DNA of 64,000 bases from assembly GCF_003171675.1 (NCBI RefSeq), contig NZ_QFZQ01000001.1, positions 248,001 to 312,000 on the forward strand. The letters are read 5' to 3'. Below the pieces are notes generated by a model. It saw nothing but the letters and a program-made list of their open reading frames with translations, searched no databases and was not told where the DNA came from. Below are positions 1 through 9,254 of the stretch, piece by piece. Source of the stretch: Reichenbachiella versicolor. GTDB taxonomy: Bacteria; Bacteroidota; Bacteroidia; Cytophagales; Cyclobacteriaceae. The number at the start of each line of letters is the position of its first letter. Within the stretch, counting starts at the first letter, position 1. Both the position numbers and the translations under genes were made by a program.

Positions 1-20
1 TTTATTTCGAATTCTTAGTC

Positions 21-83
21 ACGCATATTTTTTCACAAACCTTAACCACGCATATTCTGAAAATAAAACTGACTACGCATATT
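21..83. repeat. Three direct copies of ACGCATATT at exact 27-bp spacing
   Basis: The 9-mer ACGCATATT begins at 21, 48 and 75. The rest of each 27-bp unit is only loosely conserved, with an A/T-rich tail followed by a short TTA/CTGA-CC/CT stretch. The repeats end about 17 bp before the alpha-E gene fragment. They could be degenerate tandem repeats or protein-binding iterons. Three copies are too few and too degenerate to call a CRISPR. Confidence 0.45.
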
Positions 84-99
84 TTTTAAAAGGCGACTA

Positions 100-199
100 A
101 ATAGAATGTTGCTTAGTAAGTTCAACGATACTGAAATACTCACTGAACATCAGGCAATCAAATCTATGAAAGGCATTAATTGGGCTATGATGCTCAAGC
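100..199 (+). pseudogene. Fragment of an alpha-E domain gene (copy of part of the gene at 9255-10196)
   Basis: Bases 100-198 align without gaps to 9771-9869, with 14 mismatches in 99 positions by my count (about 86% identity). The same reading frame gives NRMLLSKFND, then TEILTEH, then WAMMLK, matching the intact protein. After about 198 the similarity stops, and the frame runs into TGA at 253-255. No start, N-terminal WLGRY motif or C-terminus is present, so this is a relic of a second alpha-E copy that once lay upstream of the cluster. Confidence 0.85.
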
Positions 200-291
200 C
201 TTTAATGGTGAATCTAACAAAGTACAATTCCTCACTATCTCCAATCTTATACTGATTAGCCATAAGCACACCGCGATGCAAGGGTTAAATA

Positions 292-456
292 TTGCTCTAT
301 AATCTAGATTTTAGTTGCAAAGCATCTGGAGTCGAGCGGGAGAATTTCCTTATATGGGTAAGTAGCCAAGCGATGGACGAGTTGATGAACCTACTTTCAC
401 ACGAGACAGTGGATGAATTCAATGATTTGAAGGACAAGTTGATCGATAGGGGTTGA
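292..456 (+). pseudogene. Possible C-terminal gene fragment, unknown family
   Basis: A 54-codon open frame (TTG at 292, TGA at 454-456) has protein-like composition. It ends in an acidic, helical-looking tail with MDELMNLLSHETVDEF and DKLIDRG. There is no convincing start, and it sits in otherwise decayed DNA between the alpha-E fragment and the first intact gene. It could be a gene remnant or a chance ORF; I do not recognise the family. Confidence 0.25.
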
Positions 457-627
457 GAATTTCAAGATTTACTGCAAAGTGGTCCAAGAGTATTGATTTG
501 AAAGCTGCTTTTTCGCAGTCGTATTCCTTCTCAAATAAATGTTTGGATTTGCTGACGGTGCAGTGCCTACTGTACCGAAAGCGGGTATTTTTGTGAGAGT
601 AAGTCATTGATCAAAACTTATCTTTCC

Positions 628-3600
628 ATGTCTATTAAGGTTGCACTTCGACACTTTACGAGCTATCAATATGAACATCATATAGAGGTATCTCCTCAAG
701 TCATCAGGCTTAGGCCTGCTCCACATTCTAGAACACAGGTAAAAGGCTATTCCTTGAACATTAAACCTGCTAATCATTTTATTAATTGGCAGCAGGACCC
801 GTTTGGTAACTACCTAGCTAGAATAGTATTTCCTGAGAAAATCGATCACTTTGAAGTAGATGTCGAAGTCATCGCAGATATGGTGGTGATCAATCCTTTC
901 GACTTTTTTATTGAAGAATATGCCGAAAAGCCAGGATTTCAATATGAAGCGGGATTACAAAAACAACTCGTTCCATATCTTGAAATCATAGAGCGTGATT
1001 CAGAATTGATGAAAATGGTTGAAAAAGCCAAGTCTCTACTCACAGAAGATATGAACACAGTGGACTATTTGGTAGCGCTCAATCAATTGGTTTACTCTTC
1101 CTTGAAGTACAACATCCGCATGGAACACGGGGTTCAAAGTTGTGCTGAAACCTTAGCGTTGAAATCTGGATCTTGTCGTGATTTCACTTGGTTGTTAGTA
1201 CAACTTATGCGCCACCTTGGGCTAGCCGCTCGATTCACATCAGGCTACTTAGTACAATTGAAACCAGATGTGAAATCATTAGAAGGCCCGTCAGGTCCAG
1301 AAGAAGATTTTACCGATTTGCACGCTTGGGCAGAGGTTTATATTCCAGGTGCCGGATGGATTGGATTAGATGCTACATCAGGATTGTTTGCAGGAGAAGG
1401 GCATATTCCCTTGGCATGTACACCGCACCCCGAAAGTGCTGCCCCTATAACAGGAACTGCAGAAGCTGTAAAGACTGAATTTCAGTTTGAGAATTCTGTA
1501 AAACGTGTGATAGAAAAGCCGAGGGTAACGAAGCCTTTTACCGATTCACAGTGGAATAGGATAGTAGACTTAGGAGTTCAAATAGATGAAGAATTAGAAG
1601 CGGGTGATGTTCGCTTGACTATGGGGGGCGAGCCTACTTTCGTCGCCGTTGATAACCAAGATGCCCCTGAGTGGAACACAGCTGCAGATGGTGAACACAA
1701 AAGAAAATTATCTAATGAACTTTTTCACAAGCTAAAAGATGAGTTTGGAAATGGTGCATTGATGCAATACGGCCAAGGGAAATGGTACCCCGGTGAGCCA
1801 TTACCAAGATGGAAGCTAGCTTGCTATTGGAGACTCGATGGACATCCGATATGGAACGATGATGAGCTATTGGCAGATTTATCAAAAGACTATGGTGTGA
1901 CAAAGGAGCAGACTGAAGTCTTTATGAAAACATTGGCTCAAAAGTTGAACCTTGATCAAGAAAATATCCAACCTGCCTATGAAGATCCTTTTTACTTCGC
2001 ATGGGAAGAAAGGCGCGTACCTGTTAATATAGATCCCTATGAAAAGGATCTAAAATCAGCATTAGAAAGACAACGATTAGCAGAGTTACTTCAGCAAGGT
2101 TTAGGAAACCCAATAGGGTATGCTATTCCGATACAATGGGATTTTGATCAAACCAACTGGCAAAGTTGTAAATGGGAGTTCAGATCAGGGCACCTTTTTT
2201 TAACCCCGGGCAATTCACCTCTTGGACTAAGACTACCCTTAGATTCTATCCAACATATAGACGAACAAGATGCTGAATACAGACCAGAAAGAGATTTGTT
2301 TGAAGAAGTCGGTGACTTACCTAAAACTAAACGGTCATTAACAGATAATATTCCATTTAATACTAGCACCATACCATTTAAGACTTCTGTTTGTGTTGAA
2401 GTTCGTCAGGGGAAATTATTTGTGTTTTTTCCTCCTTTGACACACATTGAGCATTACTTGGAGCTGGTTGGTGCAGTGGAAGAAGTAGCTAAACAGATGC
2501 AGCTGCCCGTCCTTATAGAAGGATATGATCCTCCGTCGGACAATCGAATTCAGAAGTTTATGATCACTCCCGACCCTGGTGTGATAGAAGTCAATATTCA
2601 CCCTGCCAAAAACTGGAATGAAGTATTAAAGAATTATGAGATTCTCTATCAAAAGGCGGCAGAAACCAAATTAGCAACGGAAAAATTCAATCTGGATGGT
2701 AAGCACACAGGTACTGGAGGAGGAAACCATATTACATTAGGAGGAGAAAAACCAGCAAATAGTCCTCTTCTAAGGAGACCAGACGTGTTGAGGAGTTTTA
2801 TTACTTATTGGCAGCATCACCCTTCATTATCATATTTGTTTTCTACTCAATTCATAGGTCCAACAAGTCAGGCTCCGAGAGTGGATGAAGGAAGAGATGA
2901 GATTCTTTATGAACTGGAACTTGCCTTTGATCAGATACCAGATGATTTGGCTGAAAATGAAGTCCCGTTTTGGCTTGTTGATAGAATATTCCGGCATTTA
3001 CTGATAGACATTACAGGGAATACACATAGAGCAGAGTTTTGTATAGACAAGTTGTATTCCCCAGATTCTACTACTGGAAGGCTAGGGATATTAGAATTCC
3101 GAGGGTTTGATATGCCACCTCATTACAGAATGAGCATGGTACAGTTTCTATTGATAAGAGGTCTGTTGGCTTGGTTTTGGAAACAACCCTACAAGCATGA
3201 TCTTGTAAGGTGGGGGACAGGTCTTCATGATAAATTCCTTTTGCCTCACTATTGTTACAAAGACATGGCCGAGGTAGTCAATGATCTCAATAGAGCTGGA
3301 TATGGTTTCGAACTTGATTGGTTTGATCCATTTTTTGCATTTCGATTTCCGTTTTTAGGAGAATTAAATGTGGATGATATACACATTGAAATTAAAATGG
3401 CCATAGAACCATGGCATGTTCTAGGAGAAGAAATGTCCAATTCTGGTACTTCGAGATTCGTAGATTCATCATTAGAAAGAATACAAGTCAAAGTTTCAGG
3501 ACTAACAGATAGTCGGTATAAATTACTATGTAATGGTTGTCAGATTCCATTGAAAAGTACTGGAGTACAAGGAGAATATGTAGCCGGGATTAGATATCGT

Positions 3601-3978
3601 GCTTGGCAACCACCATCAGCATTGCATCCTACTCTAGGAGTAGATACTCCATTAGTTCTCGATTTATTTGATACTTGGACCAACAAGTCTGTCGCAGCAT
3701 GCCAATATCATGTAGCACACCCCGGGGGTAGAAACTATGAAACTTTTCCCGTCAATAGTTATGAGGCAGAGTCTCGACGTATTTCAAGATTTTTCGATTT
3801 TGGACATTCGATCAATCTAGTAGAGCCCACTGTAGTCAATCAGCAGTCTAGTGGTAGGTTTATTACTAAAGTAGATTTAGTCTCAGAATATGCTATTACA
3901 GAATCAGAATCTAGTGCTGAATACCCACATACCATGGATTTGCGTAGATATAAGGCAAAAATGTCTCGTTCTAAGTGA
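628..3978 (+). CDS. Transglutaminase-like / DUF2126 two-domain protein
   Basis: This 1116-residue protein fuses an N-terminal bacterial transglutaminase-like domain (about residues 1-280; COG1305) to a DUF2126 region (about 325-1116; COG4196). The cysteine-peptidase-fold triad is visible: Cys183 in SGSCRDFTW, His232 in DLHAWAEVY and Asp248 in GLDATSG. The DUF2126 part begins near VRLTMGGEPTFV. ATG 628 is preferred over TTG 607 because the family normally starts with a short lead into a RHFTSYQY-type strand. The next gene follows after 20 bp. Such proteins co-occur with circularly permuted ATP-grasp and alpha-E proteins in a system predicted by comparative genomics to make and process an amide- or peptide-linked product. 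The substrate is unknown. It is probably cytoplasmic, as no signal peptide is visible. Confidence 0.9.
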   Translation: MSIKVALRHFTSYQYEHHIEVSPQVIRLRPAPHSRTQVKGYSLNIKPANHFINWQQDPFGNYLARIVFPEKIDHFEVDVEVIADMVVINPFDFFIEEYAEKPGFQYEAGLQKQLVPYLEIIERDSELMKMVEKAKSLLTEDMNTVDYLVALNQLVYSSLKYNIRMEHGVQSCAETLALKSGSCRDFTWLLVQLMRHLGLAARFTSGYLVQLKPDVKSLEGPSGPEEDFTDLHAWAEVYIPGAGWIGLDATSGLFAGEGHIPLACTPHPESAAPITGTAEAVKTEFQFENSVKRVIEKPRVTKPFTDSQWNRIVDLGVQIDEELEAGDVRLTMGGEPTFVAVDNQDAPEWNTAADGEHKRKLSNELFHKLKDEFGNGALMQYGQGKWYPGEPLPRWKLACYWRLDGHPIWNDDELLADLSKDYGVTKEQTEVFMKTLAQKLNLDQENIQPAYEDPFYFAWEERRVPVNIDPYEKDLKSALERQRLAELLQQGLGNPIGYAIPIQWDFDQTNWQSCKWEFRSGHLFLTPGNSPLGLRLPLDSIQHIDEQDAEYRPERDLFEEVGDLPKTKRSLTDNIPFNTSTIPFKTSVCVEVRQGKLFVFFPPLTHIEHYLELVGAVEEVAKQMQLPVLIEGYDPPSDNRIQKFMITPDPGVIEVNIHPAKNWNEVLKNYEILYQKAAETKLATEKFNLDGKHTGTGGGNHITLGGEKPANSPLLRRPDVLRSFITYWQHHPSLSYLFSTQFIGPTSQAPRVDEGRDEILYELELAFDQIPDDLAENEVPFWLVDRIFRHLLIDITGNTHRAEFCIDKLYSPDSTTGRLGILEFRGFDMPPHYRMSMVQFLLIRGLLAWFWKQPYKHDLVRWGTGLHDKFLLPHYCYKDMAEVVNDLNRAGYGFELDWFDPFFAFRFPFLGELNVDDIHIEIKMAIEPWHVLGEEMSNSGTSRFVDSSLERIQVKVSGLTDSRYKLLCNGCQIPLKSTGVQGEYVAGIRYRAWQPPSALHPTLGVDTPLVLDLFDTWTNKSVAACQYHVAHPGGRNYETFPVNSYEAESRRISRFFDFGHSINLVEPTVVNQQSSGRFITKVDLVSEYAITESESSAEYPHTMDLRRYKAKMSRSK

Positions 3979-3998
3979 AAATTCAGGAATTTTGAGGT

Positions 3999-6527
3999 AT
4001 GATTAATTCTTATCTGTCAGAGCGAGTAGGGAAGAAACGCAAGTTTTTTGATGAAGTATCTGATGCGGATGGTAATGTTTACCCGCATTGGAAAGAGGTG
4101 TTGAGACAATTTGGAGAGATGGGAGATGAGTCTCTCAAGGAGCGTGCAGAGGATGTATCCAGAATTCTTCGGGAAAATGGGGTAACTCACAATGTATATG
4201 GAGACCCCGATGGTCTTAATCGTGCATGGCAGTTGGACCCTATTCCAATGGTGTTCAGTGAACAGGATTGGTCATTTATAGACCAGGGACTCAAGCAGAG
4301 AGCCAAGTTGCTCGATATTGTTTTGAAGGATATTTATGGAAGTCGCAAGTTGATCCGATCAGGAGATATTCCATTTGAATTGATCTATAACCACAAAGGT
4401 TTTTTGAGACAATTAGACAAGCTTCGTCTTCCTGGAGATCAACTATTGATTCAGTACTCCGCCGATTTAGCTCGTGGGCCAAACGGCAAAATGTGGGTAC
4501 TCAATGACAGAACCGATGCGCCTTCAGGTGCAGGGTATTCATTTGAGAACAGGTCTGTCATGATGCAGGCTTTTCCTGATATGATTCGAAATAATAAAAT
4601 TCAGCGAATCAATGAATACTACAATGCGGTGAAAAGAGCCTTAATGCGACTTTCATGGCAGGACAAGCTCAATCCAAGAATTGTTATTTTAACTCCAGGT
4701 CCTGGAAATGAAACCTTTTTTGAGCATGCCTACTTATCATCTTTGATGGGGTTTACCTTGGTGACAGGAGATGATTTAATGGTCAGCGACGGGTATGTTT
4801 GGCTGAAGACTATAGGAGGGTTAGAAAAGGTAGATGTAATTGTTAGACGTGTCGACGATATATTTTGTGATCCAATGGAGTTTAACATGGACTCTAGACT
4901 TGGGGTAGTCGGTCTGATGGAAGCTATAAGAGATAAAAAAGTTACAGTAATTAATCCACTGGGATGTAGGGTCTTGGAAAACCCAGGGCTGATGGCTTTT
5001 TTACCTAAGCTATCACAAAAAATATTAGGAGAAGACCTACTTCTTCCATCCGTAGCTACTTGGTGGTGTGGCCAAAAAAAGGAGCTAGATTATGTATTAG
5101 ATAATATTCAAAATCTAGTCATTAAAAGAATTTATATTGATAGTCAAGCCAAATCCATTTGGGGCGCACAACTAGGAGAAAAGGAAATATTAGAGCTCAA
5201 AGAAGCTATTTTATTAGAACCATATATGTATGTAGGACAGGAAATGGCAACATTTTCTACAACTCCTTCATACATTGATGGAGAAATACAACCCAAAAGT
5301 GCAGTATTTAGAGGATATGCTATAGCAGATGGTAGTGAAGATGGATATACCATCATGCGCGGAGGATTGTCAAGAAGTAGTAAAAACGAAGGGCTACTTA
5401 TGCCATCAGCCAACGCACAAAGTATCAGTAAGGATACATGGGTGATTGGAGATGACTCAACTAAACAGACAAAATCGATACAGGAAAAAGTTCATTATGG
5501 AGATTGGATTCTTCCTAGTAAGACTGCTGAAAACTTGTTTTGGCTAGGAAGATATGGTGAACGTTCTATTCATACCATTAGACTACTGAGGACCGTATTG
5601 AAGCGTCGAACAGAATCTCCAGATATAGTACATCCAGAAAAAGATGATGTGCTAGTAGCCTTGCTCCAGTCCCTCACCGCAATGACTTTGACCCAACCGG
5701 GTTTTGAAGAAGAAGATACACTAAAGTCACCAGATGAAGAACTCTTGTCTTTGATCAAGGATACAGCCAAGATAGGTTCTTTGGCACAGTCAATTCAAGC
5801 GTTTCTAAATAATAGTTATAGCGTCAGAGATAAGCTAGGATTGGATATATGGAGGATTCTAGATATGATCAATGACAGTAGTGTACGTTACAAACAAATT
5901 GATGATCTTAGAGTGATGACCTCTAAACTGGATAACTCTTTGGTAAGATTAATGGGATTCCATGGGATGATGGTAGATACCATGACACGTGATGATGCAT
6001 GGCATATCTACAGTATAGGTAGATTCTTAGAGTCGTCTATCAATATTTGTGTAATTCTCAAAGAAGTTCTTAAAAAAGACTATCCTATAGAAGTAGAACG
6101 AGAGCTACTTGAAAAAATTCTAATGGTTAATGAAAGCCTAATAACCTATAGATATCATTACAAGTCAGCAATTGAAATATCTAGTGTGATTTCTTTATTG
6201 TTAATAAATGAAACCAACCCAAGATCATTAACCTATCACCTAGAGCATATTCAGAAGGAGTTAGGTAGGCTTCCTTCAAAACACACACAATACTTAAGCA
6301 GTATTCAAAAAAAACTTTTAAAGGCCAGTATGATGGTTCGCCTATGTGAGCCTGATCAACTAGTACTAGTCGACAAGGAGGGTAGTGAAAAAAGAGTTAA
6401 CCTAATTAATTTCTTTACAGAATTGGTACAGATTTTAGCATCTGTCTCGACGGATATTTCTAGTCAGTACTTTAGTCATACGACTTTCCATGCACATTCC
6501 AACTCAACTCTAATCCCCGAAATATGA
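3999..6527 (+). CDS. Circularly permuted ATP-grasp / alpha-E fusion protein
   Basis: This 842-residue protein combines a circularly permuted ATP-grasp domain (about residues 20-480; COG2308, DUF404/DUF407) with an all-helical alpha-E domain (about 505-830; COG2307, DUF403). ATP-grasp landmarks include VYGDPDGLNRAWQLDP, WVLNDRTDAPSGAGY, VDVIVRRVDDIFCDP and VINPLGCRVLENPG. The alpha-E domain opens with the family signature AENLFWLGRYGERS. The ATP-grasp part should form an amide bond through an acyl-phosphate intermediate; the acceptor and donor are unknown. It overlaps the next transglutaminase gene by 4 bp (ATGA), indicating translational coupling. The genes at 7733 and 9255 are the same two domains as separate proteins, so the locus holds paired paralogues. 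Confidence 0.92.
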   Translation: MINSYLSERVGKKRKFFDEVSDADGNVYPHWKEVLRQFGEMGDESLKERAEDVSRILRENGVTHNVYGDPDGLNRAWQLDPIPMVFSEQDWSFIDQGLKQRAKLLDIVLKDIYGSRKLIRSGDIPFELIYNHKGFLRQLDKLRLPGDQLLIQYSADLARGPNGKMWVLNDRTDAPSGAGYSFENRSVMMQAFPDMIRNNKIQRINEYYNAVKRALMRLSWQDKLNPRIVILTPGPGNETFFEHAYLSSLMGFTLVTGDDLMVSDGYVWLKTIGGLEKVDVIVRRVDDIFCDPMEFNMDSRLGVVGLMEAIRDKKVTVINPLGCRVLENPGLMAFLPKLSQKILGEDLLLPSVATWWCGQKKELDYVLDNIQNLVIKRIYIDSQAKSIWGAQLGEKEILELKEAILLEPYMYVGQEMATFSTTPSYIDGEIQPKSAVFRGYAIADGSEDGYTIMRGGLSRSSKNEGLLMPSANAQSISKDTWVIGDDSTKQTKSIQEKVHYGDWILPSKTAENLFWLGRYGERSIHTIRLLRTVLKRRTESPDIVHPEKDDVLVALLQSLTAMTLTQPGFEEEDTLKSPDEELLSLIKDTAKIGSLAQSIQAFLNNSYSVRDKLGLDIWRILDMINDSSVRYKQIDDLRVMTSKLDNSLVRLMGFHGMMVDTMTRDDAWHIYSIGRFLESSINICVILKEVLKKDYPIEVERELLEKILMVNESLITYRYHYKSAIEISSVISLLLINETNPRSLTYHLEHIQKELGRLPSKHTQYLSSIQKKLLKASMMVRLCEPDQLVLVDKEGSEKRVNLINFFTELVQILASVSTDISSQYFSHTTFHAHSNSTLIPEI

Positions 6528-7399
6528 GGTATCAGGTTAGACATGTTACTAAATATAAATACAACTCACCTGCTGAGTTGTGTCACAACATTGTTTATCA
6601 ATGCCCCTCCGATTATCCATTCCAAAAAGTCAACTCATACAAGTACAGGATTTCTCCAGAGCCTAACTATGAGATGAATCGAAGAGACTTCTTTGAGAAT
6701 CAGTATTTGTACTTTTCAATTCAGAAGTTACATAAGGAACTGTCAGTAGAGTCAATAGCAGAGGTTACTTTAGAAGTACCACAGTGGATGAAAGTTAATC
6801 CTTTAGAGACTCAGTCTTGGGAAGAAGTAGTTGAATGGTTGCGTACTCCTGAGGCGATGAATGATACTAGGCAGTTTTATCTTGGTTCAACAAATGTAGA
6901 GCTTCATCGTCATTACAAAGAATATGCATTAGAGTCCTTCATGCCAGGTAGGCCTATCATGGCAGCTATGATGGACTTAAATGAACGAATATTTAATGAC
7001 TTTAAGTTTACGCCTGGATTTACAGATATATCCACTCCAGTTTCAGAAGTATTCAAAACCAAAAAAGGAGTCTGTCAGGACTTTGCTCATTTTGGATTAG
7101 CTTGTTTGAGATCTATAGGGTTAGCAGCGAGGTATATGAGCGGTTATATTGAAACAATACCACCTCCAGGTAAACCCAAATTAGTAGGTGCTGATGCATC
7201 ACATGCATGGATTGCTCTTTTTATTCCAGATATTGGCTGGGTAGAGTTTGACTCAACTAATAACTTACTTGTATCTGACCAGCATATTCGTACTGCATCA
7301 GGTCGTGATTTCTCTGACGTTATTCCACTTAAAGGTATCGTATACTCTGGTGGCGATCAAGAAATGGATGTAACGGTAGATGTGAATCAACTGAAATAA
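6524..7399 (+). CDS. Transglutaminase-like cysteine protease family protein
   Basis: This 291-residue protein is a stand-alone bacterial transglutaminase-like enzyme (COG1305) with the N-terminal beta domain (RHVTKYKYNSPAELCHN) and the papain-like core. The predicted triad is Cys184 in GVCQDFAHFG, His227 in DASHAWIAL and Asp243 in VEFDSTNN. In this context it is predicted to act as a peptidase or amidase that trims or transfers the product of the neighbouring ATP-grasp enzyme. The start ATG overlaps the preceding stop. It is a paralogue of the N-terminal domain of the protein at 628. Confidence 0.9.
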   Translation: MRYQVRHVTKYKYNSPAELCHNIVYQCPSDYPFQKVNSYKYRISPEPNYEMNRRDFFENQYLYFSIQKLHKELSVESIAEVTLEVPQWMKVNPLETQSWEEVVEWLRTPEAMNDTRQFYLGSTNVELHRHYKEYALESFMPGRPIMAAMMDLNERIFNDFKFTPGFTDISTPVSEVFKTKKGVCQDFAHFGLACLRSIGLAARYMSGYIETIPPPGKPKLVGADASHAWIALFIPDIGWVEFDSTNNLLVSDQHIRTASGRDFSDVIPLKGIVYSGGDQEMDVTVDVNQLK

Positions 7400-7701
7400 G
7401 TTTCATTTCTTTCCTGCGACATTGACTTTAGTGGTTGAGCGCCTTTTTTTACTATTGTTTATCAATATAATTCAAAAGACACTTTGAGGAGAAAGCTAGT
7501 CATTCCTTGCTAATGCGCTAAACTTTGAAACGCTTCAAATAGCTAAAAAAATAATAAAATGCGCTTCTTCATTTGTTTGGTTTTCAGCAAATTGAAAGAG
7601 TAAAAAGCTGTTGTGAAGAAGCTGTTATTTGGCATGTAGAAACCTGCTCATAAAATTAGCTTAGGTTGAGTGATACCATACTTTTCGGGTTGACAGCTAG
7701 A

Positions 7702-7709
7702 TATTTTTG
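7702..7709 (+). promoter_or_regulatory. Candidate Bacteroidota -7 element before the split ATP-grasp gene
   Basis: The 333-bp gap 7400-7732 holds no ORF. TATTTTTG at 7702-7709 matches the TAnnTTTG -7 consensus, with a weak TTTTC in place of the -33 TTTG about 20 bp upstream. This would start transcription near 7716, 17 bp before the ATG at 7733. The gap and promoter suggest that the split ATP-grasp/alpha-E pair can be transcribed separately from the three upstream genes. Confidence 0.4.
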
Positions 7710-7732
7710 TATAGAACGCAAACCAAGAAAAT

Positions 7733-9205
7733 ATGTCTGTAGCAGAAATAAGAGAGGAGATCCTCAGACCCTATACAGTATCAGAAGGCTTCTATGATGA
7801 GGTATTCATGAATAGTGGAGAAATTAGGCCATCTTATGAGAAGCTATATAGTGTATTTAACCAGTACAGTCCAGAGGAGTTCAAGAAAATGAATGAGTCG
7901 ACCAAGCTGTCGTTTCTTTTGCAAGGAGTAACGTTTGCCACCTATACTGAAAACCCGAAAGGTACAGAACGTATTTTTCCATTTGATCTGATGCCTAGAA
8001 TCATAACTAAAAACGAATGGGAAATTCTAGAGCGCGGTTTGATTCAAAGAAATACGGCAATTAATTTATTCTTGCAGGATATCTACAATGACAAGAAAAT
8101 ACTACGAGATAAAATAGTTCCTTCCGATTTAATCTTCAGTTCGGTGAACTACAATAAGTATATGGTAGATTTTGAACCACAAGGAAATATCTACAATCAT
8201 ATTTCTGGAACTGATTTAATAAAACACAGTGATGGTCAATTTTATGTTCTTGAAGATAATGTTCGATGTCCATCTGGGGTGAGTTATGTCTTAAGTAATC
8301 GAGATGCACTGAAACGAACAATTTCCAACTTATTTACCTCTCTCAATGTTCAAACAGTTTATGATTACCCTGAAGCGCTACTTAACTGTATGAGATCTGT
8401 TTCCCCAGAGGGAGTAGATAGAGCTAATTGTGCAGTCCTTACACCAGGGATATACAATTCTGCTTATTACGAGCATGCCTTCTTGGCACAAAGTATGGGG
8501 GTGCAATTGGTAGAAGGACGGGATCTGTTCGTAGATAAAGGTTTTCTATATATGAAAACTATATATGGACCAAAGAAGTGTGATGTGCTATATAGACGAG
8601 TAGATGATGATTTTATAGATCCATTGGTGTTTAGAAGAGATTCGATGTTGGGTGTACCCGGCTTAATGGATGTCTATCGTCAAGGAAATGTTACACTACT
8701 TAATGCACCAGGTACAGGAGCCTCTGATGATAAGGCAGTTTATACTTACATCCCTAAGATTATTAAATACTATCTAGATCAAGAGCCAATACTACAAAAT
8801 GTCCATACGTATCAGTGTGAGATACCTTCAGAACGTGACCATGTGATTCAAAATATGGAAGAGCTTGTTATCAAACCGGTTGATCAAAGCGGAGGTTATG
8901 GTATTTTCATGGGGAATAAATCAACTAAGGCTGAGCGAGAGGAAATGAAGGCTAAGATACTTTCGGACCCTAGAGAATATGTTGCACAGCCAATCATGCG
9001 TTTATCTTCTCATTCTACATTTATGGAGGACTCCGGAGAGTTTGAGCCAAGACATGTAGACCTTCGTACTTTTACTCTTTTTGGCAAAAACTTTCAACAT
9101 GTACTCAAGGGAGGGCTTACTCGAGTAGCTTTGAAAAAAGGTAGTCTGATAGTTAATTCGTCTCAAGGCGGAGGATCTAAAGATACTTGGGTGGCAGACA
9201 TGTAA
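7733..9205 (+). CDS. Circularly permuted ATP-grasp protein (stand-alone)
   Basis: This 490-residue protein is a COG2308-type ATP-grasp ligase of the usual stand-alone length. Visible blocks include FDLMPRIITKNEWEILERG, FYVLEDNVRCPSGVSYVL, CDVLYRRVDDDFIDPL, ELVIKPVDQSGGYGIFMG (phosphate-binding and Lys region) and YVAQPIMRLSSHSTF. It is paralogous to the N-terminal half of the fusion at 3999. The alpha-E gene follows 49 bp downstream. The family is predicted to form amide bonds in a small-peptide or modified-protein pathway; no substrate can be read from sequence. Confidence 0.92.
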   Translation: MSVAEIREEILRPYTVSEGFYDEVFMNSGEIRPSYEKLYSVFNQYSPEEFKKMNESTKLSFLLQGVTFATYTENPKGTERIFPFDLMPRIITKNEWEILERGLIQRNTAINLFLQDIYNDKKILRDKIVPSDLIFSSVNYNKYMVDFEPQGNIYNHISGTDLIKHSDGQFYVLEDNVRCPSGVSYVLSNRDALKRTISNLFTSLNVQTVYDYPEALLNCMRSVSPEGVDRANCAVLTPGIYNSAYYEHAFLAQSMGVQLVEGRDLFVDKGFLYMKTIYGPKKCDVLYRRVDDDFIDPLVFRRDSMLGVPGLMDVYRQGNVTLLNAPGTGASDDKAVYTYIPKIIKYYLDQEPILQNVHTYQCEIPSERDHVIQNMEELVIKPVDQSGGYGIFMGNKSTKAEREEMKAKILSDPREYVAQPIMRLSSHSTFMEDSGEFEPRHVDLRTFTLFGKNFQHVLKGGLTRVALKKGSLIVNSSQGGGSKDTWVADM

Positions 9206-9254
9206 AACCTGACATTTAAAAATTTATTTTCCAATACTGAATAGCAAGACATAG

